From assembly GCA_938015435.1 (NCBI GenBank), contig CALLPN010000020.1, forward strand, positions 1 to 64,000: DNA of 64,000 bases, written 5' to 3'. The notes under the pieces were generated by a model. It ran no database searches and was not told the origin of the DNA. It saw nothing but the letters and a program-made list of their open reading frames with translations. Made by a program: the position numbers and the translations under genes. The DNA comes from an uncultured Saprospiraceae bacterium. Lineage in GTDB: Bacteria > Bacteroidota > Bacteroidia > Chitinophagales > Saprospiraceae. Shown piece after piece: positions 52,866 to 61,939 of the stretch (position 1 is its first letter; each line of letters begins with the position of its first letter).

Positions 52866-53507
52866 ATGAGAATTAGAATTGTTATTAGTTTTATAATTTC
52901 ATTTCTTATAGAGTTAAATTTATTTGGCCAGGGAGTGCAGCACCAAGTTTCATTTCCACTGGCTACATATGTACAGACTAACATTTCTGATTTTGGTGGA
53001 TATATTAACCGTACACATTACAACGAGCATTACATTCCTAATATTAGATATGAAATACAATATCGAAATTATATCTTAGGCGTAGATCATTTCGCTTCTT
53101 ATAATTACAATGAAGAAAGTGGATTAGCAATAAATGAATGGAACATTAACGATTTGAATATTAATTCATATTCTCTTTTTGGAGGGTATCAATTTTTTCA
53201 TCAGAAAAGATTGAAAATTAAAGCAGGTGCAGGAGTATCCTATAACCCTTCATACATTACGAGTTACTCGATCAATTACTTCTTTGAAGGTTCTTACCAT
53301 TATGAAGAAAGTAAATTTGGGGCTCTGTTTTGGAGTTCTATTGACTATAGATTGTTTGATTCATTTTTTGTTGCTTTTAATCTTCGGTATAATCCAATGT
53401 TCAAACCGTTTTGGGATGTATCCGATTGTGCTCAATGTTTAGTTCCTCACGAAAAAGATAGGCTTAACTATTTGGCAATGCAGCTTTCAGCTGGGTATAG
53501 TTTCTAA
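52866..53507 (+). CDS. Secreted protein, probable outer-membrane barrel
   Basis: I do not recognise the family. The 213 residues start with a signal peptide (ISFIISFLIELNLFGQG) and continue with many aromatic Tyr/Phe/Asn-rich strands (YEIQYRNYILGVDHF, SIDYRLFDSFFVAFNLRYN). It ends in LAMQLSAGYSF, a terminal Phe typical of outer-membrane barrels. Codons are AT-rich like its neighbours. The DUF6624 lipoprotein starts 32 nt downstream. Confidence 0.6.
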   Translation: MRIRIVISFIISFLIELNLFGQGVQHQVSFPLATYVQTNISDFGGYINRTHYNEHYIPNIRYEIQYRNYILGVDHFASYNYNEESGLAINEWNINDLNINSYSLFGGYQFFHQKRLKIKAGAGVSYNPSYITSYSINYFFEGSYHYEESKFGALFWSSIDYRLFDSFFVAFNLRYNPMFKPFWDVSDCAQCLVPHEKDRLNYLAMQLSAGYSF

Positions 53508-53539
53508 GATAAAAATCCCTTTCATTAACTTGGAATAGA

Positions 53540-54151
53540 ATGCATATGAAAATTGAAAGTGTAATATTACTTTTTGTTGTGATTTTTTTCGTTGCTTGTG
53601 ACTCACAAAAGAAAGCTACAAGGATCGATGTTGAAAGACAAGTAGAGAAATTGCTAACTATTGAAGACAAGAGAAAATTTCTAGAAAAAATATTTAGGGA
53701 CGACCAAAGTGTAAGAGATACTGAAAAGAGTGCGGCGTTAGTATTGAAGTATGGCTTAGATTCTGAAGAGGCGATGGAGTATACCAGAAAAATGGTGGAT
53801 CAAGATGAAAAAAATCTAATAAAAGTTAAATCCTATTTAGATAAATTTGGATATCCAAGTATTACAAATCTAGGCAAAGAAGCTTCAACAGCACCTTACA
53901 TAGTAATTCATCATACTCCGGATGTGTACGTACGAAATAGTTTTTTTAAAAAACTATATAAGGCTTATTTGAATAATCATATAGACGATACGCAGCTAGC
54001 ATTCTATTTGGGTAGAACATATAAATCTATTAATCGAGAAGACTTTTATATACAAAGTCCATTTAAGTCAGAAGACGAAATTAATGGATTAATAGAAGCT
54101 TTAGGTTTGGAAAAGGAAAAGCAAAGTGTAATTAAAAATATTGCTAATTAA
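53540..54151 (+). CDS. DUF6624-like lipoprotein
   Basis: The 203-residue product has a lipobox (FVVIFFVAC) and then a helical region. The segment VKSYLDKFGYPSITNLGKEASTAPYIVIHHTPD is the one I associate with DUF6624, together with the later LAFYLGRTYKSINREDFYIQSP. Its role is unknown. ATG 53546 is an alternative start two codons in. The last 4 nt overlap the convergent barrel gene. Confidence 0.65.
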   Translation: MHMKIESVILLFVVIFFVACDSQKKATRIDVERQVEKLLTIEDKRKFLEKIFRDDQSVRDTEKSAALVLKYGLDSEEAMEYTRKMVDQDEKNLIKVKSYLDKFGYPSITNLGKEASTAPYIVIHHTPDVYVRNSFFKKLYKAYLNNHIDDTQLAFYLGRTYKSINREDFYIQSPFKSEDEINGLIEALGLEKEKQSVIKNIAN

Positions 54152-54834
54152 TTTGGCTGTCTTCCATTATACAGTATAACTGTAATTCCCCAAGAAGTAG
54201 GTTTCATTACTAGATCGGCGGCATTGACATCAACATTAGGAAGTATTTCATTTTTGAAAGGAACAAGATCATATTCACCTAAAGAGAAGTGATAATAGGG
54301 CTTTATCGAAAAGGCTATTGCATCTGAAGCAAATTCAAAATTGAGATATAAACGACTGGCTAATTCCCTTTGATTTAAAAATTCTCTTGTCTTACTACTT
54401 CCAGTTACTTTCGTTTTAAACTTTAGAGTTTCGTAACCCATAGAAGCTCCAAATCCTATTATTCCAAATTGATTTTCTAATGCAAGACCATAGTAAAGGT
54501 TGGCAGTAGATACTGTCTCTTTGAAGCTGACACCGTTATCAATTCCAATGGCTTCACTATCTCCAGTAGATCTATGAGCAAACATCTCTATGGCTGCGGT
54601 ATAGTACCTATAACGTATACCTAAAGCAACTCCAGATTTATTTTTAGCTTGGTCAAGATTAGCTTCTAGAAATGGACGTTCTGTATTGTATTTATTAATA
54701 AGATTAGCTAGGGTTTCTTCATTGCTACGATTGTATTCATAGCCAACTTTAATATTAAACTGTGCTGATAAGCTTAGGCCTATAAGTAGTAGCACTGCTA
54801 TTATGTATACTCTCGTACTGTTTGATTTTAACAT
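54148..54834 (-). CDS. Outer-membrane beta-barrel protein, unknown
   Basis: The 228-residue product begins with a signal peptide (YIIAVLLLIGLSLSAQ) and then alternates polar and aromatic residues in barrel-like strands: FNIKVGYEYNR, GVALGIRYRYYTAAIEMFAH, YGLALENQFGIIGFGASMGYE and AISIKPYYHFSLGEYDLV. It ends in VTVILYN. No named family is recognised. The frame opens 12 nt earlier, but ATG 54834 gives the better signal peptide. Confidence 0.68.
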   Translation of the reverse strand: MLKSNSTRVYIIAVLLLIGLSLSAQFNIKVGYEYNRSNEETLANLINKYNTERPFLEANLDQAKNKSGVALGIRYRYYTAAIEMFAHRSTGDSEAIGIDNGVSFKETVSTANLYYGLALENQFGIIGFGASMGYETLKFKTKVTGSSKTREFLNQRELASRLYLNFEFASDAIAFSIKPYYHFSLGEYDLVPFKNEILPNVDVNAADLVMKPTSWGITVILYNGRQPN

Positions 54835-54924
54835 GTTGATTATCAATTGTAGTCCTATAAGTTAGAAATTTGACGTCTAACATATTACATATAATCATAA
54901 ATTGAGCCAAACGATAATTGTACC

Positions 54925-56697
54925 TTATTGTATTCTTGCTACAGGGTACCTTTTGTAACCTTCTTCAAAGTAAGGAGATTGTTCATATATCCAGTTTAAT
55001 TGGGCTCTTGCGTTTTCAGAAAATTGAATATCTGATTTTTTCTTTGATTCAAATGCAGCTTTTAATCCTACATCTTTTTTGAGGATACTCTCAGCAAGAT
55101 CTTCAAATACATAGGCCGAAAAGTGTTCTTTTTGCATCAATATGCCATCCATAAAGTTCCAAGCGAAAAACGAATCTGGATGTTGTGGCTCTAGAGTTGA
55201 TATGATATAGTTATTACTTACTTGATTGGTGTACACAATATAGTCCCCTGCATAAACCTTAAGATTAACTGGCTTTTGGCTTACTTCTACGTCGTAATGT
55301 AGATAGTGCCCTTCATAGGCCTTTTGATCTTTGTAACTCTCGATGAAATAACTCTGAACATTTATAATTTTATCAGCTTCGACCCGTTCTACTTTGACGC
55401 CATTCCACTTAAGTCGCTCTGCTATCTCATGGTATGCTTGTGGGAATACATATGCTTTTGGCTTTTCAATTTGTAGAATGCTTTTGTACGTATTGTAGAA
55501 AGGTACTTCTTTCTCATAAGGACTATTACGATCGTAATATAATCTAGATTGTCCTGTTACAGCACTAGGTTTATACTTGGCTTCATATCCTTTAAACATT
55601 ACAGTTTCAGCCTGATCATAATCTACTGAATAACGTATGTCGAATGTCGATTTGGTCTGTGTGTCATAATCTGCGTTTGTTCGAGCGGACATGAGTTCTG
55701 ATCTGTGTTTTTGAATATGCTCGAGCATAGTAAGGCTAAAATCATAAGTGCTCAACACACGATCTTTGTACGGCTTAAGCATGTGCGTCTCTGGCATAAA
55801 TGAAATAGTGTTGTGTATCGCAGCAAAACCCGAAGAATATCTAGGCAAATCTAAGAATCCAGAAATTCCTTCATCTGGAGTGCTACGTGAATATACATAT
55901 GGTGTCATCTCATATCTCTTTGCCGCCATTCCGCTATATAAATCTGGTAGCATTTTTTCTGTCATATATTTAGAAACGTGCTTATTGAGTTGATCTTTTT
56001 GGGTAGCGATGAGTGTCATTACATATTGGTAGTCGGCACCATTACTAGTATGGTTATCGATCATTACTTCAGGCTTCCATCTATTAAATAGTTGGTTAAA
56101 TGATTGTGAATTTTTACTATCACATTTCACAAAATCGCGATTGAGATCTAAGTGACGTACATTACCACGAAAGCCATATTCTTCTGGTCCATCTTGGTTA
56201 GCGCGGCTATATGATCCGCGATTATGTGCGCCACTGATATTGTAGTAAGGGACAATTACTACCACTACATCTTCTAGTAGTTTATGCTTTGCAGGGTCAA
56301 TCATGAGATCTCTAGCGAGCATCATACTAGCATCTACACCACATGGTTCTCCTGGGTGTATGGCATTATTGATATAGAGTATTGTCTTTCCTTTATTTTT
56401 TAAGCTAGTTGGATCGAAGTCTTTATCACTGGATATGATTACTTCATGTAATGGTTTGCCTGAGTCTGTCATTCCGAATGGATTCATTTGAATCTCATCG
56501 AAGTCTTTTGCTAGTTTCTCGTAGTAAGTTATTCCTTCCTGATATGAAGCGCTGTAATTATCATTAACTTCAAAAGCTGTTTGGTATTGATTTTTCAATT
56601 TTTGTATTTTTTTCTTTGAGCTGCAAGAGCTGAAACATAATAGTAAGAAACCACCCAATAATAAGGTGAATTGTAATTTATGATTTTCTAAGTGCAT
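54925..56697 (-). CDS. M14 family zinc carboxypeptidase, lipoprotein
   Basis: The 590-residue product has a lipobox (GGFLLLCFSSC) and an M14 catalytic domain. The zinc ligands are in INNAIHPGEPCGVDASMM (HxxE) and later MIDNHTSNGADYQ. LDLNRDFVKCDSKNSQSF supplies the conserved LNRD block, and the catalytic Glu should lie in FMPETHML. A beta-rich C-terminal extension of about 250 residues has no family I recognise. It probably degrades peptides at the cell surface. A second M14 protein lies 2.4 kb away on the opposite strand. Confidence 0.88.
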   Translation of the reverse strand: MHLENHKLQFTLLLGGFLLLCFSSCSSKKKIQKLKNQYQTAFEVNDNYSASYQEGITYYEKLAKDFDEIQMNPFGMTDSGKPLHEVIISSDKDFDPTSLKNKGKTILYINNAIHPGEPCGVDASMMLARDLMIDPAKHKLLEDVVVVIVPYYNISGAHNRGSYSRANQDGPEEYGFRGNVRHLDLNRDFVKCDSKNSQSFNQLFNRWKPEVMIDNHTSNGADYQYVMTLIATQKDQLNKHVSKYMTEKMLPDLYSGMAAKRYEMTPYVYSRSTPDEGISGFLDLPRYSSGFAAIHNTISFMPETHMLKPYKDRVLSTYDFSLTMLEHIQKHRSELMSARTNADYDTQTKSTFDIRYSVDYDQAETVMFKGYEAKYKPSAVTGQSRLYYDRNSPYEKEVPFYNTYKSILQIEKPKAYVFPQAYHEIAERLKWNGVKVERVEADKIINVQSYFIESYKDQKAYEGHYLHYDVEVSQKPVNLKVYAGDYIVYTNQVSNNYIISTLEPQHPDSFFAWNFMDGILMQKEHFSAYVFEDLAESILKKDVGLKAAFESKKKSDIQFSENARAQLNWIYEQSPYFEEGYKRYPVARIQ

Positions 56698-56993
56698 CTG
56701 TATATAATTCTATGTAGTCCAAAGTGTTTTGTAACTTGATGGCAAGGTAATGAAGTGTTATTAAGAAATGGTAAATTATCGATGATAATGAAGAAGGATA
56801 ATTTCATGTAATAATCGGAGAAAGGTTGATATTCATCCGTAGTAATCGATGCTTTAGCCTCGTGTAAATTATGCTATAGTAAAGGCTTACACAAGATATA
56901 TAAACGAACGAAGCTAAAGCCTCGAATACATGCCAATAGTAAATTACATTTTAGAATAATCAATATAAGGTACTTATCAAAATCAATACAATT
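56698..56993. repeat. Spacer with inverted repeat
   Basis: The 296-nt spacer holds no gene. Arms cgatgctttagcctcg (56847-56862) and cgaagctaaagcctcg (56909-56924) are inverted copies matching at 14 of 16 positions. A shorter inverted pair (gtgtaa and ttacac) lies between them. Such elements resemble small palindromic repeats that spread through Bacteroidota spacers. Confidence 0.5.
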
Positions 56994-57368
56994 ATGAAAA
57001 AACCATTGGGATCAATAGTCTGGACTGACCTTACAGTGAATAATGCGGATGAAGTGAGAGACTTTTACAGTAAGGTATTAGGTTGGAAACATGAAGCCAT
57101 TGGTATGGGCGAATACAATGATTATGTGATGAAAGCAAATGACGCAGATGGTGGTACTTCAGGTATCTGTAATGCGAGAGGAATAAATTCTAATGTACCT
57201 GCTCAATGGATGATCTACGTAACCGTGAGTGATGTAGAATTGGCGGTAAAAACATGTATAGTTAATGGAGGAAAAGTATTAGATGGTCCTCGTAAAATGG
57301 GAAAGAATGATTTTGCAGTGATAGAGGATCCGGCAGGTGCAGTGATGGGTATTATTACTGATAGATAA
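56994..57368 (+). CDS. VOC family (glyoxalase-like) protein
   Basis: The 124-residue product has the beta-alpha-beta-beta-beta repeats of the vicinal oxygen chelate fold: IVWTDLTVNNADEVRDFYSKVLGWKHEAI at the start and WMIYVTVSDVELAVKTCIVNGGKVL in the second half, ending with FAVIEDPAGAVMGII. This type is often annotated as a glyoxalase/bleomycin resistance-like protein. Substrate and metal cannot be told. The membrane-anchored gene follows 29 nt later. Confidence 0.88.
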   Translation: MKKPLGSIVWTDLTVNNADEVRDFYSKVLGWKHEAIGMGEYNDYVMKANDADGGTSGICNARGINSNVPAQWMIYVTVSDVELAVKTCIVNGGKVLDGPRKMGKNDFAVIEDPAGAVMGIITDR

Positions 57369-57397
57369 TAATTTTTTAGTAGATAAAAAATTTGAAT

Positions 57398-58186
57398 ATG
57401 GGAAAGAAAATAGAAAAACTAAAAACATACAATCAAATATTATTAGCATTGGCAGGAACTCTGGCGGTGTTTTTTATAATTTTTGTAGGGATATTGGCTG
57501 TAATAGATTTTTATCCACGGAATCATCAAGTGGGTATGATGGTCAATGACGAAGTAGAAGAACTAACAGAACAAGGTCTACGAAAGGAAATAATATCTAT
57601 AGAAAGTCTTCAAGTAATTGATTCAGTAAATCAAATTATTCTATTTCCTATTACGCATTCTCGATTAGGTGAAGTGGAATCATACGGGAAAGATATTGGT
57701 TTAATGAATTCTTTTTCTGGAGAATATTATTCAGGTTATGTTTATAATAATCTTGTTATTCAAGATATTAAAAATGGCAAAACAAATGTTGTTTTTAAGG
57801 ATAGAATTGGAATAGGGGAGTACTCAATTTACAAATTGAATGATGAAAAATTTATAGTTATTACTGGTTCTAAATTGGATACTAATAGAGATGAGCTTAT
57901 TAATAATGAGGATTTTCAGGATCTATATGTCTATAGTTTGAATTCTAGTACATTAAGCAAAATTGAATTGCCTAAAAACGCAACTGTTCTTAATGTATAT
58001 GAAGAGAAGAAATTAAATCAATATATAGTAAGGATAGGCGTGGATAGAAATGAAAATGGCTTTCTCAAAGATGAACCTAAAGTTTTTATGAAGATGAATT
58101 TTGAAGAAATGAAAGTTGAAACATTTTTGGACGATGAGGTTCTAAATACACTACAAAGGACCTTAGAGGGAAGAAAATTGGATTGA
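57398..58186 (+). CDS. Membrane-anchored protein with calcium-loop-like motifs
   Basis: No family is recognised. The 262-residue product has one N-terminal transmembrane helix (ILLALAGTLAVFFIIFVGILAVI) followed by an extracytoplasmic beta-rich domain. Two D-x-N-x-D-like loops occur, DTNRDELINNED and DRNENGFLKDE, which resemble calcium-binding turns of EF-hand or dockerin type. ATG 57398 is used; an in-frame TTG at 57392 adds two codons. It may be cotranscribed with the VOC gene. Confidence 0.65.
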   Translation: MGKKIEKLKTYNQILLALAGTLAVFFIIFVGILAVIDFYPRNHQVGMMVNDEVEELTEQGLRKEIISIESLQVIDSVNQIILFPITHSRLGEVESYGKDIGLMNSFSGEYYSGYVYNNLVIQDIKNGKTNVVFKDRIGIGEYSIYKLNDEKFIVITGSKLDTNRDELINNEDFQDLYVYSLNSSTLSKIELPKNATVLNVYEEKKLNQYIVRIGVDRNENGFLKDEPKVFMKMNFEEMKVETFLDDEVLNTLQRTLEGRKLD

Positions 58187-58216
58187 AAACACATTAAATA
58201 AATTATTAATATGTTG

Positions 58217-58224
58217 TATCTTTA
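58217..58224 (+). promoter_or_regulatory. -7 box directly before ruvC
   Basis: TATCTTTA is followed by 6 nt and the ruvC ATG. The final base differs from the TAnnTTTG consensus, but the octamer recurs at similar positions in the window. Confidence 0.4.
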
Positions 58225-58230
58225 ACCTCG

Positions 58231-58791
58231 ATGAAAGAGAGTTACAAAATACTAGGGGTCGATCCAGGGACTAATCAACTTGGTTATGCACTGATAGAAG
58301 TAAGAGGGAAGCAACTCAAGTTGATCACATTAGGTATCCTGAGGCTAAAATCGTACGAAGATCATCAAACGAAGCTAAAGGAGATATTTTTACAGTTGCA
58401 AGAGATCATCGAGACTTATTTGCCTAGACAAATGGCGGTAGAAGCACCATTCTATGGAAAGAATGTACAGTCGATGCTCAAGCTTGGACGCGCGCAAGGA
58501 GTGGCAATGGCTGCTGCCATGACTATGGGACTTGAGATAGCGGAATATGCACCTAAGAAGATCAAACAATCAGTGACCGGTAATGGTAATGCGAGTAAAG
58601 AACAGGTGGCTGCAATGCTGAATAGCATTTTAAAAGTAAAAATAGATACTCCTAATCTGGATGCGACGGATGCACTTGGTGCAGCGGTATGTCACTACAA
58701 TCAGACAGGTGGTATAATGGGTGGCCAAAAGAAGTACAGCGGATGGGATAGCTTTTTGAAAGATAATCCTGGGAAGAAATTTAAACTTTAG
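58231..58791 (+). CDS. ruvC: Holliday junction resolvase RuvC
   Basis: RuvC is the endonuclease that cuts Holliday junctions brought by RuvAB. The 186 residues hold the four acidic catalytic positions: D11 in ILGVDPGTNQLGYAL, E71 in MAVEAPFYGKN, and D144 and D147 in NLDATDALGAAVCH. The KLGRAQGVAMAAA segment is also typical. ruvA and ruvB are not in the window, as is common in this phylum. Confidence 0.96.
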   Translation: MKESYKILGVDPGTNQLGYALIEVRGKQLKLITLGILRLKSYEDHQTKLKEIFLQLQEIIETYLPRQMAVEAPFYGKNVQSMLKLGRAQGVAMAAAMTMGLEIAEYAPKKIKQSVTGNGNASKEQVAAMLNSILKVKIDTPNLDATDALGAAVCHYNQTGGIMGGQKKYSGWDSFLKDNPGKKFKL

Positions 58792-59098
58792 ATACAATAC
58801 TTATAGTCCATTTTGAGAATCTCTCCTTCGATTTTTTTGAGGATCGAGTGCCTCTTCGCTTGGATATTAGTATTGCTTGTTGGTTCTCATGAACAAACTT
58901 TTAGTAAAATCAGAAGTGATTCCAGTGTGGCCCTACATCTTATCGATTATAATATTGTTACTCCGGCGATGAAGACTCTAAGTCTATTAAGCATTCTTCT
59001 ATTTTAGGGATTTAGTGTTCGCAGGTCCACCTTAGTGGATACTTTCAAATTGGAATCATTTCTCTATCTTCCACTCAGAATAAAACATTCCAGTATTT
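58792..59098. other. Gene-free spacer
   Basis: Just over 300 nt between ruvC and the large M14 gene. A 64-codon plus-strand frame is hydrophobic at both ends but has no family character and starts late after ruvC. I see no repeat, terminator or promoter that I would defend. Confidence 0.4.
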
Positions 59099-61615
59099 AT
59101 GAAACAACTATTTTCATTAGCATTTACATTCATCGCTTTTTCGCTATTAGCACAGATACAATCTCCTAAAGAATACTTGCCTACAGACTATGGTGTACAA
59201 TTTACTCCGCATCATGAAGTGGCGGACTATATCCAATATGTAGCGGATAACTCGGATAGAGTGCAACTTATGGAATATGGTCGCACTAATGAGGATCGTC
59301 CCTTATTACTTGCCTATATATCTAGCGCTGATAATCTGATTAATATAGAAGATATCCGAAAGCAGCATCTCTCAAGTATAGGCGCTATAGAAGGAGTAGG
59401 AGGTAATGATAAAGCTATCGTTTGGTTGAGTTTTGGCGTACATGGTAATGAAGCTGGAGCATCCGAAAGTAGTATGAATACCATCTATAATCTGGTAGAT
59501 CCTACTAATGATAAAGCTAGAAAATGGCTTGAGAATACTGTTATCCTATTTGATCCATCGCTCAATCCTGATGGATATAGTAGATATACACATTGGCTGA
59601 GAGGCATTGCAGGCAAGCATGCACACCCTGGGCATAATGATCGTGAACATATGGAACCTTGGCCTAGTGGTAGGGTAAATCATTATCTATTTGACCTCAA
59701 TAGAGATTGGGCTTGGCAGACGCAGGTAGAATCTCAGCAACGTATACAGATGTATAATCAATGGTTGCCGATGGTACATGTTGACTTCCATGAAATGGGA
59801 TATAATGATCATTATTATTTTGCTCCTGCAGCGAAACCATATCACAAATTTATATCTGATTGGCAGCGCGATTTCCAAGTGGATATTGGCCGTAACCATG
59901 CTAAGTATTTTGATAGCGAAGGATGGTTGTATTTTACAAGAGAAGTTTTTGATTTATTTTATCCAAGTTATGGTGATACTTATCCAACATTCCATGGAGC
60001 GATAGGGATGACCTACGAACAGGCTGGACACGGTAAATCAGGTAGAGCCATAGCTATGAATAACGGAGATACGCTTAAGCTACAGGACCGTATAGACCAT
60101 CATACTACTACAGCATTATCTACGATAGAAGCCGCGTCTAATAATGCTACTCAGTTGGTGTCAGAAATAAATTCGTATTATAAAAAAGCGATGACCAATC
60201 CACCAGGAAAATATAGGTCTTATGTTTTTAAAAAGAGTGCAAAGGTAGCTAGTTTAAAGACATTGCTAGATCGTAATGGCATCAAGTATGAATTCGCCAC
60301 AGATGGTGGATCTGGAAAAGGATATCACTATCAGTCAGGTAAAGATCAAAACTTCAAAATAGAGAAAGGAGATTTGGTTTTAGATGCTAAGCAAGTAAAA
60401 TCTACACTCATACAAGTCTTGATGCAACCAGACCCAATGTTAGAAGATTCACTCACTTATGATATTACAGCTTGGGCACTTCCTTATGCATATGGAATAG
60501 ATGCCTATGCGCTTACTAGCAGTGCAAGTGTAAACACGGGTAAGGAAATGAAAATGAGTAATGCGATGAATTGCGAGGATCAGTCCTACGCTTATGTATT
60601 TCATTGGGATAATATAGATGCAGCAAGAGAATTAGGGCAGTTGCAAAATAAAGGATATAGAACAAGATTGGCCAATAAGGATTCTCAGTTTGATGATCTA
60701 CTTATCCAAAAAGGAGATGTAATTGTTACTCGAGGTGACAATAAGTCGATGACTAATTTTGATGAAGATGTACAGTCAGTATTGTCAGATTTCGAATGTT
60801 TGCAAACTGGCTTTTCTTCTAAAGGAGGAGATTTGGGAGGATCGAGATTCTCATTGATGGAAACTCCAAAAGTATTGGTGCTATCAGGAGAAGGTACTGG
60901 AGCTAATGCGGTAGGGCAGGTTTGGTATTATTTTGATGAAGTAGTGAAGTACCCATTATCTATTGTAGATATTAAAAATTTTGGGAGAGTCTCACTAGAT
61001 GCGTACAATACACTTATACTTCCAGATGGATATTATAATCTTTCTGTGGATGAAAAAAGTAAGATTTCAAAATGGGTTATGAGTGGTGGAAAACTAATAG
61101 CGATAAGTGGAGCACTGTCTAACTTCAATGATGTCGAAGGATATGCACTTACAAAATTTGCTACTGACAAAGAGAAATCTACATCTGAGAAAAATGCTAA
61201 AGAACAGCAACTCAAGGATAGATACGAAAACTATGAAGGCGAAGAAAGAAGAAGTGTAGTTAATGCTATTCCTGGTGCGATTATAAGGAATAAATTGGAT
61301 ACGACTCATCCACTTTCGTTTGGATTAGGTGACCATTATTATAGCCTCAAAACTAATAGATCAAAGTATAAACTATTGAAAGGTGCGTACAATGTGGCTT
61401 ATATACCGAAAAACTTTAAGAGCCATGGATTCATAGGTTCTAAGTTGCAGAAAGAATTACCAGAAACAGTAAGTTTTGCAGTAGAAGAAAAAGGAGCAGG
61501 CCATGTGATCTATATGATAGATAATCCACTCTTCAGAGGATTTTGGATCAATGGTTTACAGTTGTTTAGTAATGCCGTATTCTTAGTAGATCGAGTAACT
61601 GATAATGGGCTGTAG
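59099..61615 (+). CDS. Secreted M14 family zinc metallopeptidase
   Basis: The 838-residue product has a signal peptide (FTFIAFSLLAQ) and an M14 domain: H115 and E118 in WLSFGVHGNEAGASE, LFDLNRDWAWQTQ, and HVDFHEMGYNDHYY with the third zinc ligand. The likely catalytic Glu is in GMTYEQAGHG. A C-terminal part of about 450 residues includes a Rossmann-like region (FDEVVKYPLSIVDI to GGKLIAISG) similar to glutamine-amidotransferase-like folds. It probably cleaves peptides in the periplasm or outside the cell. Confidence 0.9.
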   Translation: MKQLFSLAFTFIAFSLLAQIQSPKEYLPTDYGVQFTPHHEVADYIQYVADNSDRVQLMEYGRTNEDRPLLLAYISSADNLINIEDIRKQHLSSIGAIEGVGGNDKAIVWLSFGVHGNEAGASESSMNTIYNLVDPTNDKARKWLENTVILFDPSLNPDGYSRYTHWLRGIAGKHAHPGHNDREHMEPWPSGRVNHYLFDLNRDWAWQTQVESQQRIQMYNQWLPMVHVDFHEMGYNDHYYFAPAAKPYHKFISDWQRDFQVDIGRNHAKYFDSEGWLYFTREVFDLFYPSYGDTYPTFHGAIGMTYEQAGHGKSGRAIAMNNGDTLKLQDRIDHHTTTALSTIEAASNNATQLVSEINSYYKKAMTNPPGKYRSYVFKKSAKVASLKTLLDRNGIKYEFATDGGSGKGYHYQSGKDQNFKIEKGDLVLDAKQVKSTLIQVLMQPDPMLEDSLTYDITAWALPYAYGIDAYALTSSASVNTGKEMKMSNAMNCEDQSYAYVFHWDNIDAARELGQLQNKGYRTRLANKDSQFDDLLIQKGDVIVTRGDNKSMTNFDEDVQSVLSDFECLQTGFSSKGGDLGGSRFSLMETPKVLVLSGEGTGANAVGQVWYYFDEVVKYPLSIVDIKNFGRVSLDAYNTLILPDGYYNLSVDEKSKISKWVMSGGKLIAISGALSNFNDVEGYALTKFATDKEKSTSEKNAKEQQLKDRYENYEGEERRSVVNAIPGAIIRNKLDTTHPLSFGLGDHYYSLKTNRSKYKLLKGAYNVAYIPKNFKSHGFIGSKLQKELPETVSFAVEEKGAGHVIYMIDNPLFRGFWINGLQLFSNAVFLVDRVTDNGL

Positions 61616-61939
61616 ACAAGTTCAAGTACAAGTGTCTAGAACAAGTTTAAGCAAGTAGGGTGACAACCTAATTCTTGTAGAAGTACAAGCTCAAGTGTCA
61701 ACCTCAAGTTCAAACAAGTAGAGCGACAACCCAATTTTTGTAGAAGTACAAGCTTAAGATTTAAATTAGAAGGTTGACAACCTAATTTGATATGAAACTT
61801 TGAGGGTTCTATGGCATTGAAGGTTTATAGTCTTCATTCGTCGACGAAAACCTTATTTCCGTCCTTAGACATGCAACCAATGCAACATATCTATCATCTT
61901 TACAGCATATTTATTGAGCCAATCAAAAAACTAATTGAA
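61616..61939. repeat. Spacer with imperfect caagt-rich repeats
   Basis: Three units start at 61624, 61681 and 61744, each with aagtacaag near its beginning; the first two go on to an acaa(c)ctaatt or acaacccaatt core. Unit lengths are 57 and 63 nt. Near 61760-61790 a hairpin (aggttg-a-caacct flanked by aaatta and aattt) occurs. There is no gene. Loose repeats of this type are common in Bacteroidota spacers. Confidence 0.5.

Noticed and set aside
58813-59007. 64-codon frame after ruvC
   Set aside because: No family features, no supporting signals, and atypical composition for a real short gene.
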